Part shown: positions 36,129 to 45,661 of the stretch, one piece after another
Layout: the number at the start of each line of letters is the position of its first letter
Numbering within the stretch: position 1 is the stretch's first letter
Translations under genes and position numbers: made by a program
Notes under the pieces: generated by a model
Told to the model about the DNA's origin: nothing
Databases searched by the model: none
Seen by the model: the letters and a program-made list of their open reading frames with translations, nothing else
From: Cyanobacteria bacterium UBA7753
GTDB lineage: Bacteria > Cyanobacteriota > Vampirovibrionia > Gastranaerophilales > Gastranaerophilaceae
NCBI GenBank assembly: GCA_002481545.1
Contig: DLEF01000056.1
Coordinates: forward strand, 1 to 64,000
DNA: 64,000 nt
Reading direction: 5' to 3'

Positions 36129-36773
36129 ATGCCGATATTTGCCCCAAGCTCTAAAATATATACTCCCGTAAGAGATATCGTTCTGCAAACGCCGAAAGAC
36201 TTTGAAAAAACGATAAACGGGTTTAGAGAGGTTGCACCGTTCCCGAAATATTCAATTCAAGAAGCCGTCGCCTCCACGGAGCCTAAATATACCAAAAATG
36301 CAAACACCTGCGCTATTATAGGGATGAGCAACGGCAAAACAATTTATTTGGGACATTTTGCACCTGAACTGCATTCGGCAAAATTCAAAGAACAATTAGA
36401 ACGCGACGTAAAAAGAATGCAGGATGAAACAGGCGAATTATCCGCCGTTATTACGGGTGGTTATGATTATAATGCCGGAAAAAATATCAATCAGGCAAAA
36501 ACAAGTTTTGACCAACTTGCGGAAATCGGGGAAGTTTTGGACAAGGCTGACGCTAAACTCACAATGATAGCGGGCAAAAAGAACCCTGTTTTTGTTGATG
36601 ATATGGCAGTAACAAGCGACAAATTTATTTTGTCACAACACGACGGAAAACTCGTAACGGATGTCATGCCGGAGCTCCGCAAATATAACAACAAAATAGG
36701 GATAGAACAGGCGCTTGAAAACCGTTACGGCATTGTAGAGATTGAACCGTCACATAATATTTTTATAGGATAA
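36129..36773 (+). CDS. Hypothetical protein with CheD/CNF-like Cys-His arrangement
   Basis: A 214-residue soluble protein. The segment NTCAIIGMSNGKTIYLGH places C61 fifteen residues before H76 at the end of a beta-hairpin-like stretch. It is followed by an ITGGYDYN segment (109-115) and a helix then VLDKADAKLTMIAG. This order resembles CheD glutamine deamidases (GSC...H, then FGG, then a helix and strand) and the CNF1 toxin fold, where catalytic Cys and His are 15 apart. Overall identity is too low for certainty. GTGAAAGG lies nine bases before ATG. It converges with dusB with 3 bases between them. Confidence 0.6.
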   Translation: MPIFAPSSKIYTPVRDIVLQTPKDFEKTINGFREVAPFPKYSIQEAVASTEPKYTKNANTCAIIGMSNGKTIYLGHFAPELHSAKFKEQLERDVKRMQDETGELSAVITGGYDYNAGKNINQAKTSFDQLAEIGEVLDKADAKLTMIAGKKNPVFVDDMAVTSDKFILSQHDGKLVTDVMPELRKYNNKIGIEQALENRYGIVEIEPSHNIFIG

Positions 36774-36776
36774 ATG

Positions 36777-37742
36777 TTAAACAGGCGCACAAACCCTGTC
36801 TTTTATATAATTTAAAGCAGATATTATTTCGTCATAGTTTTCTAATAAAACAAGTTTGCTTCTGTATTTCGCGGCATTTTGCACTCCGTTAATATAGAAC
36901 GGGTAAAACTTGCGTACAAACTTAATCCCGACTCTTTCCCCTCTTAACTCTATTTCTTTGTCAAGATGTTCTCTTAAATCGACGAGTTTTTCTTCTAACG
37001 TTGGCGGAGCCAATCGCTTTCCCGTCTTAAAGAAATGTTCAATTCTATAGATTAACGACGCATCTCCTATTGCTGCGCGTCCTACGGCAACCCCGTCCGC
37101 GTGTGAGAGCTCAAGACATTTTTCCGCAGATTCAATCGATTTTACATCTCCGTTTGCAAACACGGGGATATCGACAGACTTTGTTAAATCGGCTATTTTT
37201 CCCCAATCGGCAGTGCCCGCATACATCTGATTTCTTGTCCTTCCGTGGATAGTGATAAAATCGGCACCCGCCTCTTGCATACTTTCTCCGAACTCTACAA
37301 AATTCATCTCATCTTGAGTAAAACCGAGCCTGAATTTGACACTGACAGGGATTGTCACTTTTTCTTTTACCGCTCTTACAATATCCTGCGCAAGTCCGAC
37401 ATTTCTCATAAGAGAACAGCCGTCATTTCCGCCCGTGACTTTTTTTACGGGGCAGCCCATATTTATATCTATCATATCGGCGAATTGTTCCAAATATTGC
37501 GCACAATTTGCAATCATCTCGGGCTTATGTCCGCTCAATTGATACGATATAGGACTATGGTTTTCGTCACGCTTAGTGATTACGGTATCTTTTACCTGCG
37601 TGAGAGCCTCGGAGCTTATCATCTCTGTTGTGATAAGAGCCTCTTTAGAATATTTGCGCACAAGCGAGCGCAGTACATAATCCGTTATCCCCGCCATCGG
37701 AGCCAGTGATACTTTTGACTTTAAAATATCCTCTATCTTCAT
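36777..37742 (-). CDS. dusB: tRNA-dihydrouridine synthase
   Basis: An FMN enzyme that reduces uridines in the tRNA D-loop. The 321-residue protein has LAPMAGITDYVLR, ISYQLSGHKPEM, the catalytic cysteine in DINMGCPVKKV, VSVKFRLGF, ITIHGRTRNQMYAG, VFANGDVKS, VGRAAIGD. DusB type by its overall layout. Its start overlaps the stop of the upstream TPR gene by four bases, so they are cotranscribed. Confidence 0.93.
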   Translation of the reverse strand: MKIEDILKSKVSLAPMAGITDYVLRSLVRKYSKEALITTEMISSEALTQVKDTVITKRDENHSPISYQLSGHKPEMIANCAQYLEQFADMIDINMGCPVKKVTGGNDGCSLMRNVGLAQDIVRAVKEKVTIPVSVKFRLGFTQDEMNFVEFGESMQEAGADFITIHGRTRNQMYAGTADWGKIADLTKSVDIPVFANGDVKSIESAEKCLELSHADGVAVGRAAIGDASLIYRIEHFFKTGKRLAPPTLEEKLVDLREHLDKEIELRGERVGIKFVRKFYPFYINGVQNAAKYRSKLVLLENYDEIISALNYIKDRVCAPV

Positions 37743-39886
37743 TGTGCCTGATTAGTCCCTTCTATTTCAGGGATTCTTGCTTTTACATATTGCGAATATT
37801 CATCATCCGTTTTATACACTTCCAAGAACTTCTTGTAATATGTCAGAGCGGATTTAGGACTGTTCAAATTTTCATAATCTATTGCAATAAGGTAATATGT
37901 AACATCCTGTTGAGGATTTAATTCCAACGATTTTTTATAATCCGCGATAGCAGGCTGATATTTCTTTTGCGCATCATAGACGGAAGCTCTGTAGTAGTAT
38001 GCGTCCGCATTCTTAGGATTATCCTGTATTGCCTTGTTTAATATAGGCAATGCCTCCGCATATTTTTGAGCGTCCACAAGCTGTGATGCCTTTACAACTG
38101 CGTCCTGACTCAATACCTCCTGCATATCAAGCAAAGCCTCTTTTGCGTTGGTATTGTTAGGATTTATTGTAACCGCTTTTTGAAAATATGTTTTTGCGTT
38201 TGCGTAATCTTCTTTATTTGCATAAATAGCACCTATACTGTAGGCAATATCGGCATTTGTCAGAGCTTTTTCAAACGCTTTTTTGTAATATTCCAAAGCT
38301 TTTTCGTCGTTTTTCAAAGCCTGATAAGAACTTGCAAGCCCGAGCAGAGTATCAGTCGTTGCAGGCAAAGATTCATATAGTTGAATAGCCTTTTGATAAT
38401 CTTGGGCATTATAAGCTTCATAGGCACGGTCTAAAGTGTCTGAATTTATATCATCGTTAACACCGCTCAAAAGTTTCGAAATATTAGCACTTGTCGGGTA
38501 TTTTGCTTTTCCCTCCGCAAGAATTTCTTTTGCTTTTGCATAATCCTTCTTTTGCGCATAGCACAAAGCAAGGTTTTCATATATACCTTCTCTTGAATCT
38601 ACCCTTTTTACCGCGGTATAGTATTTTATCGCAGTATCGTAATCGTTATTTTTATGTGCATTATATGCGCAGTCATAAAGTTCATCTACATAGTATTTGT
38701 CAGGCTGTTGATAACTTCTGACGTAATTGTATATGTCCTCTGGAGACATAGAAGTTCTCGTAAGTTCATTCACCTTATCCGTAATTTCTGCGGTATCCGG
38801 CTGGATTTGTTGAAGTTTTTTATACTGTTCAAGTGCCAGCTTTTGTGAGCCCGGTTGAGCCTCATAACACTGTGCCAAATACAGATTTGCGAGGTAGTTA
38901 TCAGGATATACGGTTAAAATATTTTTATATATCTCTATTGCGTTATCATATCTTTGTTGCGCCTGTAAAAGCGTCCCTAAATTTATTTGGGTATTTAAAG
39001 CTGTCTTTTCGTCTCTGGCAGGTTTCGTAAGAGATTGTTTATAGTAGTTATAAGCCTCTTCGTACTTGCCTTCTCTTTGCTTTATCGCACCGATATCTGC
39101 AAGCAATTCCGCATTATTCGGGTTTTGCTCAAGTTTCTTTTGATAAATGCGCTCTAAATCCGCCATTATCTCCCCTGACGGCTCGCAATGTGACAAAACA
39201 TAATTATATTGTTTTGAGGATTCTTCGTTATTGCCCATTTTATCAAGGACATTTGCATATCTCATCCTTGCGGACATGTTGGAAGGATCACTCTCTATTG
39301 CCAATTGATAGTATTCTGCAGATTTTAAAAGGTTGTTTATTGATTTCATCATTGATGCTATACGCAAAAGAGCAGTAGTTCTGTACTTCGGATTATTCAT
39401 AATCTGCGCATATTCATACATTGATGCAGGAAAATTGCCTGCGACATTCAATTCTTCGGCTGTTCTGTAATGACCTTCCGGCGTAGTATCCGCACCATAT
39501 TGTCTTTCACAATATTTCAAACTGCTTGTTGTTGAAGATATTGAGTTAAAGGAGTTCATCGCAACATTTTTATCCACGTAATATTGAAGATAAAACAGTG
39601 CGCTCCTGAAATCATCCGCAGCCGCACGGTAGTTATGCTCGTTGTTTGCGGAAAATGTACCGCGTGCGATATAGGAGTTTACAATCCCTATCCTTGCGGA
39701 ATTATCCGTAAAATTAATCATCAGGGCTTTTTTAAACTCATCAATAGCACTGGCATATCTTGCATTGAAAAAATGCTGCTGCGCAAGAGCGTAATGTTCT
39801 TGGAATCCTGCATAAACAGGCGCGTTTACACTTACACCCAAACTCAATGATATTAAACAAGCCGTAATAATCTTCTTTGTGTTCAT
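37739..39886 (-). CDS. Exported TPR-repeat protein
   Basis: A 715-residue protein with a signal peptide (residues 1-26, ending APVYA) and about a dozen tetratricopeptide repeats, for example FFNARYASAIDEFKKAL, YEEAYNYYKQSL, NDEKALEYYKKAFEKA and SAKTYFQKAV-like units ending in NNTNAKEAL. It probably forms a superhelical scaffold in the periplasm or at the outer membrane for assembling other proteins. No enzymatic domain. It lies upstream of dusB with four bases overlap. Confidence 0.85.
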   Translation of the reverse strand: MNTKKIITACLISLSLGVSVNAPVYAGFQEHYALAQQHFFNARYASAIDEFKKALMINFTDNSARIGIVNSYIARGTFSANNEHNYRAAADDFRSALFYLQYYVDKNVAMNSFNSISSTTSSLKYCERQYGADTTPEGHYRTAEELNVAGNFPASMYEYAQIMNNPKYRTTALLRIASMMKSINNLLKSAEYYQLAIESDPSNMSARMRYANVLDKMGNNEESSKQYNYVLSHCEPSGEIMADLERIYQKKLEQNPNNAELLADIGAIKQREGKYEEAYNYYKQSLTKPARDEKTALNTQINLGTLLQAQQRYDNAIEIYKNILTVYPDNYLANLYLAQCYEAQPGSQKLALEQYKKLQQIQPDTAEITDKVNELTRTSMSPEDIYNYVRSYQQPDKYYVDELYDCAYNAHKNNDYDTAIKYYTAVKRVDSREGIYENLALCYAQKKDYAKAKEILAEGKAKYPTSANISKLLSGVNDDINSDTLDRAYEAYNAQDYQKAIQLYESLPATTDTLLGLASSYQALKNDEKALEYYKKAFEKALTNADIAYSIGAIYANKEDYANAKTYFQKAVTINPNNTNAKEALLDMQEVLSQDAVVKASQLVDAQKYAEALPILNKAIQDNPKNADAYYYRASVYDAQKKYQPAIADYKKSLELNPQQDVTYYLIAIDYENLNSPKSALTYYKKFLEVYKTDDEYSQYVKARIPEIEGTNQAQ

Positions 39887-40079
39887 AAGTCTATTTTATA
39901 ATAAGCATGATTTTTTTACACTATTCCAAGCCCTTAACGGGTAAGAAATTACAAAAATCAGTAAAATTTGTATCTTTAGAAATATACCGAAAAAGCTCTT
40001 GAAAAGCGAAAATAAATTGTTATAATAATATTTAGAGCCATTATTACATTTTGGCATATCTGAATAAAAACATATTTTG

Positions 40080-40097
40080 TATGTAACAAATTGTAAA
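40080..40097 (-). promoter_or_regulatory. HLR1 (RpaB-type) box, exact match
   Basis: TATGTAAC-AA-ATTGTAAA fits the reverse-complement HLR1 consensus at every defined position. A TATATA -10 candidate follows at 40147-40152, then the ribosome site and ATG at 40180. It is 210 bases upstream of the divergent TPR gene start on the other side. Confidence 0.6.
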
Positions 40098-40179
40098 GAG
40101 CATGCCTGAAATTAATCAATTTTGAAAATTTTTCAATCTTTGCAAATATATAAAGTGTGTGTAAAGGAGAACAAATAAT

Positions 40180-40377
40180 ATGAATCGTAGACCTGAACAG
40201 AACGGTATGACAAGACCTAATATTGAATTAGACGATTTCTATTCATTGCTCGACCCGAAAGTGGTTGAAAAAATCAAAGCTACATCAAAAGAATCTTTAG
40301 ACAGAATCGCAAACGATGTAAACCATATTCAATATGATATCGAAGGTGCTCAAAATATTATGAAACTTTTGAAATAA
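40180..40377 (+). CDS. Small helical protein under an HLR1-like box
   Basis: A 65-residue, mainly helical, charged protein (DDFYSLLDPKVVEKIKATSK) with no recognised domain, no membrane helix and no signal peptide. AAAGGAG gives a strong ribosome site. Its own regulated promoter and size suggest a regulator or stress protein. Function unknown. Confidence 0.7.
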   Translation: MNRRPEQNGMTRPNIELDDFYSLLDPKVVEKIKATSKESLDRIANDVNHIQYDIEGAQNIMKLLK

Positions 40378-40413
40378 TAATTCTTAAATTATTATTTTAA
40401 ACATTTTATTATT

Positions 40414-40431
40414 ACGAACGTGTTCGTTCGT
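40414..40431. terminator. Hairpin without T run
   Basis: ACGAACG-TGTT-CGTTCGT is a perfect seven-base stem in the gap between the 65-residue gene and the convergent ychF. It lacks a clear T tract, so terminator use is uncertain. Confidence 0.4.
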
Positions 40432-40534
40432 GTGTGTATGTTATTTTGAAAAACAACCGACAAAGTTTAAGCGCACAAAAATTGCGCCATAAAATATTTT
40501 TACGGCAATTTTTACTCATTTACCCCCACAAGAT

Positions 40535-41629
40535 TTATACGTTAAATCTGAAATGGACTAAGTCGCCGTCTTGGATAACGTAGTCTTTACCTTCAATTCG
40601 GGTAACGCCTTTGTCTTTGCAGGCAGCATATGAACCTAATTCCGCAAAATCTTTATACGGAGTTATTTCCGCTCTGATGAAACCTTTTTCAAAATCCGTA
40701 TGGATTACACCTGCTGCTTGAGGAGCTTTTGTACCTTCTTTTACAGTCCAAGCTCTGACCTCTTTTTCACCTGCAGTAATAAATGTTACAAGCTTCAAAA
40801 GACTGTATACGGATTTAATCATTTTTTCAATACCGCTATCTTCTACACCTAAATCTGCGAGATATTCTTTTGCCTCTTCTTTGCCCAATGCAACGAGTTC
40901 TTCTTCAATCTTTGCGGATATTACAACCGTTTTTGCATGGTGCTTTGACGCATATTCTTCAACTTGTTTTGTGTATTCGTTTCCGTTTTTCAAATCGGTT
41001 TCGGCAACATTTGCACAATAAATAACAGGTTTAACTGACATAAGGTTCATTTGTTTCAATATTCCCTGTTCTTCTTCATCAAAATATTCTTCAGGGTTGA
41101 TGAAGGAGCCTTCGGATAATAAATCCGTTACTTTATTCAGAATATTATCTTCTTCTACTGCCAATTTTTCGCCTGCTTTTACCTGCTTTGCAATTCTTGC
41201 TTTACGTTTTTCAATAGAGGCTAAATCGGCAAGGACAAGTTCCGTATTTATGATTTCAATATCTGCTATCGGATCAACTTTTGTATCACGGACGATATTA
41301 TCATCGTCAAAACATCTTACGACTTGGATGATTGCGTCAACTTCTCTGATATTATGTAAGAACTGGTTTCCGAGTCCTTCACCTTTGCTTGCGCCTTTAA
41401 CCAACCCTGCAATATCAACGAACTCAATCGCAGTCGGGATAATGATATCGGTTTTGCAAAGTTTTGCAAGAACATCCAATCTTTCATCCGGAACAGTAAC
41501 GACTCCTACGTTCGGTTCAATTGTACAAAACGGATAATTTGCGCTCTGCGCATTCATTGATGATGTCAACGCATTGAATAACGTTGATTTTCCTACATTC
41601 GGTAGACCTACTATACCGGCTCTTAACAT
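40535..41629 (-). CDS. ychF: Obg-like GTPase/ATPase YchF
   Basis: A conserved P-loop ATPase of the Obg family linked to ribosomes and stress. The 364-residue protein has the G1 motif GLPNVGKSTLFNALT, DIAGLVKGASKGEGLGNQFL (G3), and the C-terminal TGS domain with TVKEGTKAPQAAGVIHTDFEKGFIRAE. AAAGGA precedes ATG. It is transcribed alone. Identity is clear from length and motifs. Confidence 0.97.
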   Translation of the reverse strand: MLRAGIVGLPNVGKSTLFNALTSSMNAQSANYPFCTIEPNVGVVTVPDERLDVLAKLCKTDIIIPTAIEFVDIAGLVKGASKGEGLGNQFLHNIREVDAIIQVVRCFDDDNIVRDTKVDPIADIEIINTELVLADLASIEKRKARIAKQVKAGEKLAVEEDNILNKVTDLLSEGSFINPEEYFDEEEQGILKQMNLMSVKPVIYCANVAETDLKNGNEYTKQVEEYASKHHAKTVVISAKIEEELVALGKEEAKEYLADLGVEDSGIEKMIKSVYSLLKLVTFITAGEKEVRAWTVKEGTKAPQAAGVIHTDFEKGFIRAEITPYKDFAELGSYAACKDKGVTRIEGKDYVIQDGDLVHFRFNV

Positions 41630-41700
41630 TTTATATCCTTTCCTTTTTATAATTCATTATATTTGGGGTTGGACAAAAAGCCCAACTTAAAATTTTTCTT

Positions 41701-41727
41701 TTGTCGGATTGGTAAATCCGACCTACA
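41701..41727. repeat. Dispersed palindrome (GTCGGATT...AATCCGAC)
   Basis: TTGTCGGATTGGTAAATCCG followed by ACCTACA. An inverted copy differing at about one position lies at 14273-14298. The surrounding gap (41630-41833) otherwise shows only a weak GTTGG...CCAAC hairpin near 41671-41690. Confidence 0.7.
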
Positions 41728-41833
41728 CACTATAATTATTTTCAATCATTTTGTTTGGCATTGTCTGATATTTTCGAGCTATAAGTGAATTACTCTGCAC
41801 TTTTAACTTTGCACTTTGCACTCACTTAATATC

Positions 41834-42487
41834 CTATTCGCCCTTTACGATTTTTACGCCCGAGCTTGTGCCTAATCTGTCAGCCCCTGCCTCTATAAGA
41901 GCGAGAGCTTTCTCCTTATCGCGGATTCCGCCGGAGGCTTTTACTCTCAATCCTTTCGGCTTTACCGTTTCCGCCATAAGCTTTACATCTTCGACTTTGG
42001 CTCCTACACCGCCTTTTACAAACCCTGTTGAAGTCTTTACAAGGTCGGCACCTGCCTCAATACAGAGTTCACATGCAGTTCCGATTTCGTCTTTTGTCAA
42101 TAAATCAGTTTCCAAAATAACTTTTAGGTTGTTATTAGGGCAAGCTTTTTTTACTTCTCTAATATCTCTTATGACATAATCATAATCTTTGTCTTTGAGT
42201 TTGGTTACATTGATAACCATATCGACTTCATCTGCTCCGTCTTCTATAGCCTTTTGAGTTTCGTAAACTTTTACATCTGTTGTGTTTGCACCTAAAGGGA
42301 AACCTATAACGGTGACAACTTTTACGCCATACTTATGTACGGCTTCAACCGCATCTTTTACATAAGCAGGGTTTACGCATACCCCGAAAAACTTATTGTC
42401 TATTGCTTCTTCAAACAATTTTTCAAAATCTTCTTTTGTAGCATCTTGTTTTAATAAAGTATGTTCAATATATTTATTTAATTCCAT
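41834..42487 (-). CDS. deoC: Deoxyribose-phosphate aldolase
   Basis: Cleaves 2-deoxyribose 5-phosphate to glyceraldehyde 3-phosphate and acetaldehyde in deoxynucleoside breakdown. I chose ATG at 42487 (MELNKYIEHTLLK), with GGGAG eight bases upstream; an in-frame upstream ATG adds 25 unrelated residues. The 217-residue protein has GVCVNPAYV, VIGFPLGANT, EVDMVINV, the Schiff-base lysine region VKTSTGF, and VKASGGIRD. The length fits the family. Transcribed alone. Confidence 0.95.
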   Translation of the reverse strand: MELNKYIEHTLLKQDATKEDFEKLFEEAIDNKFFGVCVNPAYVKDAVEAVHKYGVKVVTVIGFPLGANTTDVKVYETQKAIEDGADEVDMVINVTKLKDKDYDYVIRDIREVKKACPNNNLKVILETDLLTKDEIGTACELCIEAGADLVKTSTGFVKGGVGAKVEDVKLMAETVKPKGLRVKASGGIRDKEKALALIEAGADRLGTSSGVKIVKGE

Positions 42488-42670
42488 AACTGACTCCCTC
42501 TTTCCTAATTCTACCACAAATGGGGCAGGGGGGTAAATAATTTCATTTTTACTCATAAACAATAATTAATGATTTAAGAACAAAATTTATTATGAATTAC
42601 GCATTCCTAATTACGAATTATTATGAACTGTTACAAATGTAAAAAATACACACTGTTACTGGCAATTTTC

Positions 42671-42692
42671 ATGTAAAAGAATACTTTTACAT
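42671..42692. promoter_or_regulatory. Perfect 9-bp inverted repeat upstream of an unknown gene
   Basis: ATGTAAAAG-AATA-CTTTTACAT is a perfect inverted repeat 26 bases before the ATG at 42719. It could be an operator or an mRNA hairpin. The arms contain half of an HLR1-like half-site (TGTAAAA). Confidence 0.45.
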
Positions 42693-42718
42693 AGTAAGAA
42701 CGTTAGTAAGATTATATT

Positions 42719-44218
42719 ATGATAATTAATTCAGCCAATAAACTTTTTAATATAACTAAATTGTCACATACTGTAAAAAGTATGCGACCTGCAAGTTTTC
42801 AAGGACATATACCGAGCAGTGTCGATACTTTTACAAAAGAATCAGGTGATACTGCAAATAAAGGCATAAAAGGATTTTTTGATAATATATTGCAAGCAAT
42901 AAAGCCTAAAAGCCAAGAAAAACTTTCGCAAGTAAATACAGAACCTGCAAATGCGCTGAATACTTCATCAAAGGCGAGCGAAGATATCATTAATAATGAA
43001 GTATCAAGTCAAATAAAAGACTTGGACAAATACTTTGCAAATCCCGCAAGGGAAAAATATACAGCAGAACCTGTCGATTTTAATTTATGTTATATGACCG
43101 ATCTTGACAGAGTTCAGGATTGCAAACAACATATATTTACTTACGGTATAAATTATGCAAGCGGTATATCCGGCGGACACTGTACAGAATTAATCGATGG
43201 CTTATTTGAAAAAGTCGCGAATCCCGAAAATGTTATGATTTCCCAAAAAGGGGGCAAGAAACCTCTTATGGAAGTTCTGCATAATGTTGAAGAAAATTTG
43301 CTAAAGAAAAAAGCAAAAATCTGTAAAGATACCGCAATAAAAATAAATAATGAAGCACATTTAAGTGTAAAAGTAGACTCTGTTAAGGTCGCATCTGTAT
43401 CAGAAGAAGGCGTTACTTTCTCTGCACAAAGATTTGACGGAAAAGATATCCTAAAGGATGTAACAATTTCCATAGATAAAAACGGGACTCTTCAACTTAT
43501 TCAGAACGAACAAAGCTTATATAAGTCAGAAAATAACAAAGATTATCAAAAACTATTTAATAAAGCATTAGGAAACAGTAAGGATTTAACTGAAAATGAA
43601 GCAAGCATAAAAAATCCAAGAACCTCCAAAGAGTTTCTTAATGAAATAAGCAGCGGATTCCATGGGAAAAGACCTGAAGTGACTTCTGCAAATATAGATG
43701 AGGCAGGAAATTTAGTTTTAGGTTTCAAAAAAGGCGGAACACTTAAATTTGGAGATGGAGACGGAGAAAGGGAATTTCATAATTGCAAAGATTTAACCCT
43801 TACGTTAAAACGACATAAATATGACAACTTTACCGAATATAGACAAACATTCAAATTCAATACTTTAATAAACGGCAAATACGAACCGGAAGAAATAGAG
43901 GTAGGGCCTAAAACATGTATCCCTACTGCGGATTTGCAAGAAGCTTTTGGTGTATTTGAAAGATATCAAAAAGAACATATTAACATGCCTGCTTATGAAG
44001 TTCCTTCAAGAAAACCTGAGAAAAAAACTAATGACTATATCTTCAAGTATAAAGATCATTATTATTTAATGGGTTGCAGTGAATCAAAAACAGTCGGTGA
44101 TGAACTTCCAAGGGTAAGTATTAATACGTTGTATCCGATTAGGGAAAGCAAATTAGTCTCTGACGGCTGTATCTTGGAAAACATACCGGATTTGACGGAA
44201 CATTCACTTGCGGCATAA
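42719..44218 (+). CDS. Large hypothetical protein with F-x-G motif
   Basis: A 499-residue protein I do not recognise. The N-terminal 40 residues are basic and Ser/Thr-rich and include ASFQGHIPS, the F-x-G motif also present in other unknown proteins here. The rest is soluble and rich in Lys/Asn/Glu, with a mix of beta-like and helical stretches (for example YASGISGGHCTELIDGLF near 144-161 and KTCIPTADLQEAFGVFE near 400). No signal peptide, catalytic motif or repeat was identified. A TAAGAT element ends six bases before ATG, so the mRNA may be leaderless. First gene of a local accessory cluster. Confidence 0.7.
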   Translation: MIINSANKLFNITKLSHTVKSMRPASFQGHIPSSVDTFTKESGDTANKGIKGFFDNILQAIKPKSQEKLSQVNTEPANALNTSSKASEDIINNEVSSQIKDLDKYFANPAREKYTAEPVDFNLCYMTDLDRVQDCKQHIFTYGINYASGISGGHCTELIDGLFEKVANPENVMISQKGGKKPLMEVLHNVEENLLKKKAKICKDTAIKINNEAHLSVKVDSVKVASVSEEGVTFSAQRFDGKDILKDVTISIDKNGTLQLIQNEQSLYKSENNKDYQKLFNKALGNSKDLTENEASIKNPRTSKEFLNEISSGFHGKRPEVTSANIDEAGNLVLGFKKGGTLKFGDGDGEREFHNCKDLTLTLKRHKYDNFTEYRQTFKFNTLINGKYEPEEIEVGPKTCIPTADLQEAFGVFERYQKEHINMPAYEVPSRKPEKKTNDYIFKYKDHYYLMGCSESKTVGDELPRVSINTLYPIRESKLVSDGCILENIPDLTEHSLAA

Positions 44219-44248
44219 GGATTAATATTATAAAATAAAGTAAAAATT

Positions 44249-44713
44249 ATGAATAAGATTAAAACAGCAAAAATTATAAATATGTACAATCCAAAGGATT
44301 TCAAAAATTATATGCCTCGTATAAAATATGAAGTGCCAAAAGATAATTTTGTAAGGAGCAAATTTATGGATGAGAGCAAAATTTTAAAACAAAATAAAAT
44401 GATTGATATATTGAGCAGACATGATTATAACAACGTTTCAGATTCTTTAATAAAAGAAAATTATTGGTCTGACAGTGCTAATTTTGTTGCTTTTAATAAA
44501 GAAAATAAAAAAATAAACAGTGCAAGTCTCGGACTATTTAATTCTAAAAATGATAATAGTGATATTACAATTTTAAAAGTTGATGATTTTATCAAATTAT
44601 ATACAAAAGTCACCGCGAACCAAATGGACTTGCACCCTGATAAACAGATTGCTTATCGAAACAAATTTAAAGATTTGTTGACATATATAGCGAAGAACAG
44701 GTCGCGTGAATAA
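44249..44713 (+). CDS. Hypothetical protein
   Basis: Not recognised. 154 residues from ATG 44249, but the best ribosome site (AAGGAG, seven bases before) supports an internal ATG at 44366, which would give 115 residues starting MDESKILKQNK. I keep the longer frame because the two cannot be told apart without data. The protein is soluble, Lys/Asn/Asp-rich. It probably follows the preceding gene on the same mRNA; a terminator follows it. Confidence 0.6.
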   Translation: MNKIKTAKIINMYNPKDFKNYMPRIKYEVPKDNFVRSKFMDESKILKQNKMIDILSRHDYNNVSDSLIKENYWSDSANFVAFNKENKKINSASLGLFNSKNDNSDITILKVDDFIKLYTKVTANQMDLHPDKQIAYRNKFKDLLTYIAKNRSRE

Positions 44714-44734
44714 AATTTTATTCATAATAATATA

Positions 44735-44763
44735 AAATCCCTCTTGAAAAAGAGGGATTTTTA
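44735..44763. terminator. Bidirectional intrinsic terminator
   Basis: AAATCCCTCTT-GAAA-AAGAGGGATTT is a perfect 11-base stem with a tetraloop, flanked by T and A runs. It sits between two convergent genes and can serve both. Confidence 0.88.
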
Positions 44764-44786
44764 CTGCTGTGTTTTATGATATATCT

Positions 44787-45146
44787 TTATTCACTCATTG
44801 TGAGTAATGATTTTACGGATTGAGCGTTATCTCTGATGTCTTCTGTCTCATTTGTATCGACCGTGTCATCAAGAACTTTAATAACTTCCGTTTTATCTTC
44901 AAGATTTAGAATTTCATTCACCGTACTCATTGCAACCACAGGATTCAAGTCATTTATTCCTTTCCCTTGGTTAGTGATTACAACCTTTAAAGCTTCGGGA
45001 ACATTTTTTCTGACGAGTGCTTGCGCTGTTCTTTCTCTGACTTCGTTATCAGAGGAATTTGTTCCCAATTCTTCCAATACGGAGATTGATTCCGTATCTT
45101 CATGGTGTTCTAAAGCGTCTATAATTTTTTCTATTTTCTTATTCAT
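44787..45146 (-). CDS. Small HEAT-like helical protein
   Basis: A 119-residue acidic all-helical protein with a pattern reminiscent of HEAT/PBS-lyase repeats (NEVRERTAQALVRKNVPEAL, TEDIRDNAQSVKSLL). Not assigned. Its ATG overlaps the stop of the preceding F-x-G protein (TAATG), so the pair is translationally coupled and may form a functional unit, such as protein and partner. Confidence 0.65.
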   Translation of the reverse strand: MNKKIEKIIDALEHHEDTESISVLEELGTNSSDNEVRERTAQALVRKNVPEALKVVITNQGKGINDLNPVVAMSTVNEILNLEDKTEVIKVLDDTVDTNETEDIRDNAQSVKSLLTMSE

Positions 45147-45661
45147 TATGCAACTGCCTTTCCGGATTCTTTAGCGACATTTGCATTTTCTGCAATCCAT
45201 GTTGCTTTCAAATCCTGAACGGGAGCATCTTTTGTAATATGTCTCATGTTCAAAACTTTCGGAGTATTAACATCAGCTACATTAGGTTTATGGTCAAACA
45301 TTTGAGCAATTCTGCCTTGGAAATTTTTGCCCATTTCTCTGAATGTATTTCTTGCAACTCTTACTCTGTTGATACCGTTTGCAATACCTTCTCTGACTTT
45401 TTGTGCGAAAAGTGCAATCGGTTGTCCCATTCTTACCTTAAAATCGGTAACTGCCGATAGAACAGCTCCGGCTATCATTTTCATTTTGTTCGGTTTCGGT
45501 GCTTCAACAGGTTTTATAGCTTGGAATACGTCAGCGAACGGCAGAACACTTCCTTTGAAAGCGTTTCCGCTAAAGTTGTTATGTTCAAACGGATTTGTTG
45601 ATGTTGTTTTTTTGCTACCGATTGATTTTATAGTTGTATTTATGATTGAATTGATTTTCAT
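45146..45661 (-). CDS. Hypothetical basic protein with two F-x-G motifs
   Basis: A 171-residue basic protein. The first 60 residues are Ser/Thr/Asn-rich and contain NFSGNAFKG, two F-x-G motifs in a row; residues 60-90 are moderately hydrophobic (MIAGAVLSAVTDF), and the rest is basic and helical. No known domain. It is the first gene of a two-gene operon with the HEAT-like protein and faces the giant gene divergently across a 288-base gap that carries the HLR1-like box. GAAAGGA precedes ATG. Confidence 0.7.
   Translation of the reverse strand: MKINSIINTTIKSIGSKKTTSTNPFEHNNFSGNAFKGSVLPFADVFQAIKPVEAPKPNKMKMIAGAVLSAVTDFKVRMGQPIALFAQKVREGIANGINRVRVARNTFREMGKNFQGRIAQMFDHKPNVADVNTPKVLNMRHITKDAPVQDLKATWIAENANVAKESGKAVA

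Noticed and set aside
42626..42640. HLR1-like half-sites GTTACA and TGTAAA near 42629-42641
   Set aside because: They face each other at the wrong spacing, not as direct repeats ten bases apart.
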